Shown piece after piece: positions 60,492 through 64,000 of a stretch of DNA of 64,000 nt (its first letter is position 1; each line of letters begins with the position of its first letter). This stretch comes from Chondrilla cf. caribensis. Lineage: Eukaryota > Porifera > Demospongiae > Chondrillida > Chondrillidae. Made by a program: the position numbers and the translations under genes. The stretch covers positions 2,001,001 to 2,065,000 of the forward strand of contig OZ026560.1 in assembly GCA_964020155.1 (NCBI GenBank). The letters are read 5' to 3'. Under the pieces are notes generated by a model. It saw nothing but the letters and a program-made list of their open reading frames with translations. It had not been told where the DNA came from and did not search any database.

Positions 60492-61016
60492 TAAATAATG
60501 ACTGAACTAGACATAGTTTTAACTTTATCAGCTGCACCCGTATGTATGTACATTCCTACTGATAGTTGCTATATTATTCACATACAAACGTGTGGTCGTT
60601 TTACAAGGAATTTATAGTCTAACAACTTGTATCATTGCAATGTTGGGAATATCTACAAACAGAAGTTACCTGCTTCAACTCCACAACACTCCGTTAGTAT
60701 TAGCCATCCCATCAGTATCCCGCCAACCCCAATGAATCTCTAACGGTATGTATGTTAAAAGCAATAACTTGGTGGATCCAGCTGGATGGGACATTGCTCC
60801 ATGGACAGGCCTATGTCGATCGTCATGTCCGATTGAGTGTTCTAAGAGGGGGGGTCTTTAACAGATCCATAGACGATTCCTGAATTAAACCGGCCTAGTT
60901 GAGATCCGGATTTTGCGAAGATTGAACTTACGTACAGCATGAACGTATGTCAGCGTAACAGGGGAACGCAAGCCCACCTCTCGCTCGGGCGCTTCGTCCT
61001 CGTCCCAGTCGAGAAA
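60492..61016. other. Spacer between CENP-E-like and SIL1
   Basis: Must contain the kinesin 3' end and the SIL1 promoter. An ATG at 60939 is in frame with SIL1 but adds 26 residues ahead of the signal peptide, so it is probably 5' UTR. No TATA box seen. Confidence 0.45.
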
Positions 61017-64000
61017 ATGGCGTATAAAAAGTACTCGGTACTGAAGAAATTGCCTAGCAATAGATTCACCGTAGTGGTAGCAGTGGTTATCGTATTGTCA
61101 CTGAATCATAGTCTCTGTTCTGGTGGAAATGGTGATGATATCGATGAGGTTGATGTAGACCTAGAGAATGACGCAGAGCCGGAACACTTTGTACCGACGA
61201 AAGAGTGGCAAAAAGTTGAAGATAATGTAGTACTACCTAGTGGACTACATGTTAGAATGAACCTCGAAACCGGAGAAAAGGAAGCAAAGCTCGTAGATCC
61301 CAGTAATCAAATGGAAGACGACTTAATTGAAGAAGATCTAGAGACTGAAAGATTTAGCGATAAAAGAAGACTAAATCACTTTGGGTATTCTGATAGAAGT
61401 GGTATTGTTAATAAAAAGACTGCTGTGTTCACCAAAGAAAGGTTGAAACGAATGCTGCAAAATAGCAACACAGATCTAGATCAGCCTACAACAGACACAC
61501 CTAAACTGTTATCACATGTACACACTCACCACTCCAATGTTGATAGACAAGAAGATTCAACGAGAGACGAGAAAATGACACAGTTTGAAAACAAATTTTT
61601 AACCAAAGAACAGGAAATAATGGTGGGATGTTTCAATACTCTCAGCAATCCCAACTCATCAGAAGAGGAGATTATGGCAAACATGGAAGAATTGGAGTAT
61701 TTTGTACATTCTTTTGACAATGGAGAGTTCTTTGGAGCCACAGGAGGGTTGGCTTTGGTGCTGAACTTCGTCAATCATACCAAATCCAACATACGTTCAT
61801 TTGCTGCTCAAGTTGTTGGATCTTCTACACAAAGGTTAGAATAACGTAGGCTTCTCTACTCCAGGTATTCAAAATTTATGTGATTACAGTGTTATGCAGT
61901 GCAACACCTTGCTTGGTAAGTACCCTGGTACATACATACCTCTGTTACATGCACTTCATTGAGTACCTAGCTCACCTACACTGTTTACCATCACTGATAG
62001 TAAGTACCTCTGATAAGAAGTATACATAAACATTTGTTCTGCACTTCAAGGTACTTACCTTCAAGTTGGACTATACTCCTCTAGTGTACCTGTGATTGAC
62101 ATAACTAGTCCTGCTTTAGTCCTACCAAAATAGGCAGAAACTAGGAATCTTGAAACTTTAGTGGATGATTTAGGTGATGCAATGTGGGTGATGATGTGAG
62201 TGATGTGAGTGCACCATGTAGGGCCATCTAATCCACTAGGGCTGCCCAGGCTTGGACTGGACCACGCTTCCTTCTTCTTAAGCACTAATAACTGTTGTAA
62301 TGATCATAGTGAATGGTTGTACCACTTATCCAGTCCAGTGTAGCCATTACTCTTTGTGGACATACATGTGTGTGTAATAATTACATTGAGCCGTAACAAA
62401 TTTGAGTGAGACAGCTAAAGTGTAGATTGATCTCCAGAGAAACCTATGTCAGCTATGTGGTTTATGTGCTAACAGCTGAGTTATCAGGTCCACTGTACTG
62501 CATATATGGTTATATGCGTATTTCTATAGGGGTACGTTTGTATTTTGCTTGTCTGCAGTAATCCCAATGTGAAACAACAAGCAGTTCGGCTGGGAGCTTT
62601 GGAAGCTCTTGTACCCAACCTGTTATACCGCAGACCTGATGTAGAGCAAAGGAGATCTCTCTATGCAATATCCAGTTTACTGAGAAGGAGTATGGAAGCT
62701 CAGGAGAAATTTATCACCCAACTTCATGGCTTCGAAGCTATCATAGATCACGCAGAAGAAAAGAGTGTTAAATTTCACCTAAAGGCCGTGGTCATACTGA
62801 CAGATATTATAAATGAACTAGTGAGTATAGCCATTCTGCTTAATCATAGCTTCTATATACATGGTAGGCATACAGTGTATTGTTATGTTTAGGTATTATT
62901 GTGATTTCATCATGTAGGTAGTAGCTATACTATTATGGGATAGTCTTATATTGTTAATGTATGTGTTACTACTATGGGATATTGTCTTGTATTGTCTTGT
63001 ATTGTCTATGTATGTAACAGTACGTGTGTAGTAATGAATGAAATCAAACAGACACTTTGTAGCTTATAATATTATGAACATACATTTAATTCCTGATTTT
63101 TAGCTGTCAACCATGGAATTCATCTCACTAGCCTCTAAAGTATTGCTTACATAATTTTAATCAGTCCTACGAGATTGAATATGTGAATGTTAGTTCAGTT
63201 GTGCTGAATCCATATTCTGTAGTGTTGAAAATGATAAGTAGTAGTGTTTCAACAGAGCGTACACAATTGCGTAATACCCACATACTACAGTCTATAGTTT
63301 ATTAAATATCTCTCTATAATGGTATTGTATTTGTCAAGGGGAATAGTGTACAGTTTGCTGTTATTTCTACTTGTTTGAAGGTTTGACTTATATCTGATCT
63401 TATAGAGGCACAGTGTAAGCAATGCATGTGTTTTCCAGCAGTTGCAGTACAGTGCAATCATCTCTCATTTCCACACTAACATTGAAGCAATGCATGTGTA
63501 ATGATAATTATTGTGTATTTATTTGTATCCTGGTTTGACAAAGGAGTGAAGAAAGAAGTGCACATGCACACATCAGCACTAGGGCACAGGCTACTGATGT
63601 GTGCATATAATATTATGCCTACCACCAATGGTTCGAAAAAGAACCTCACTGAGACACGCTATTGAGAGCCAAAAAATTAGTTATTGCTTTCAGATAGTCT
63701 TCTAATCAAGATTTATTTACTTATTGTGCATACGTATGTATACTACAAGAGCCAGCCAAACAGTACTCAAATTGGTCTGCGTCCAATAGCAATCTGTCGT
63801 AACGGTGTTTCTACTGTATTTGGTATAGAATGCACCAGTACTATTCAGAAAGCTACCTTACCACCTACATATATTTTAAATTCATTGTGTCCTTTGAATG
63901 TTATACTATATTGCCAGCCGATTTACATGATGTCATCATGTACATTATTGTTTTTGTTTAAATTGCACCATGTAGTTTGAAGACCACACAGATGACCAAC
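61017..64000 (+). CDS. SIL1: Nucleotide exchange factor SIL1 (5' part, cut by window end)
   Basis: ER-lumen exchange factor that releases ADP from the Hsp70 BiP, with an armadillo-repeat fold. Exons: 61017-61834, 62559-62820 and the start of a third at 63976 (FEDHTDDQ), phases matching. From ATG 61017 the protein begins MAYKKYSVLKK and has a hydrophobic signal segment (FTVVVAVVIVLSL, about residues 18-30). Family marks: FVPTKEWQKVEDNVVLPSGL then HVRMNLETGEKEAKL, and later LEYFVHSFDNGEFFGATGGL, SNPNVKQQAVRLGALEALV, RRSLYAISSLLRRS and VVILTDIINEL. An acidic linker sits after the signal peptide. The C-terminal half and its ER-retention signal, if any, lie beyond the window. Confidence 0.93.
62821..63975. 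other. SIL1 intron with repeat fragments
   Basis: AT-rich. Apart from the MITE end at 63523 I see no feature. Confidence 0.4.
63523..63607 (-). mobile_element. Solo end of the TAATAGTTG...CAGGATACAA MITE family
   Basis: TTGTATCCTGGTTTGACAAA is the reverse complement of the 3' end of the 16379 copy, and the following CACACATCAGCAC...GGGCACAGG...CTGATGTGTGCA is its inner hairpin, reversed. The other end is not found. Confidence 0.65.

Noticed and set aside
62061..62285. Minus-strand ORF of 74 codons in the SIL1 intron
   Set aside because: No motif, no splice partner, and the sequence contains GATGTGAGTGATGTGAGTG repeats; most likely a repeat fragment.

Overview
This window is nuclear DNA of an animal. 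Six recognisable metazoan genes are split into many short exons by GT-AG introns, and introns and spacers are full of transposon remnants, microsatellites and short palindromes of the TACGTA type. The gene set (a TTLL6/13-type tubulin polyglutamylase, POLG, NDUFA8, DCAF12, RPS17, a CENP-E kinesin with a CaaX end, SIL1) and the mix of mobile elements (LINEs with endonuclease, tyrosine-recombinase element, Crypton-type relics, foldback-like elements) suit a non-bilaterian animal; a marine sponge is my best guess, inferred from general character and not proven.

Layout. 1-16851 (+): 3' two thirds of a TTLL glutamylase, 13 exons, with a nearly intact 4.7 kb LINE in antisense in one intron and several palindromic elements in others. 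16852-20080: transposon relics, minisatellites and a likely small unrecognised gene (exons 18444-19639). 20081-25633 (-): complete POLG, 16 exons whose phases all fit (1110 codons plus stop). 25700-26053 (+): single-exon NDUFA8, head to head with POLG across 66 bp. 26054-36000: a mobile-element graveyard with TIR elements, a LINE 3' fragment, a 36-bp satellite derived from a TIR element, a RecQ-helicase fragment, a LINE endonuclease fragment and a possible Ulp1-protease fragment. 36001-39118 (-): DCAF12. 39787-41430 (+): RPS17. 41561-60491 (+): a CENP-E-like kinesin-7 of about 41 exons. 61017-64000 (+): 5' part of SIL1, cut by the window end.

The most notable features are: (i) the CENP-E-like tail carries 22 VQT motifs at 14-residue spacing, flanked by KETQT, EVQT, TTQT and AQT motifs, which looks like a multivalent ladder for the dynein light chain LC8; (ii) the LINE has a U-UUU-UUA slippery heptamer in the overlap of ORF1 and ORF2, with ORF2 in the -1 frame and a G-run cluster just downstream, a candidate programmed frameshift; (iii) one TIR-element family seems to have seeded a 36-bp minisatellite. 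The host genes do not form one pathway: POLG and NDUFA8 are both mitochondrial and share a promoter region, TTLL and CENP-E act on microtubules, and the others are housekeeping genes.
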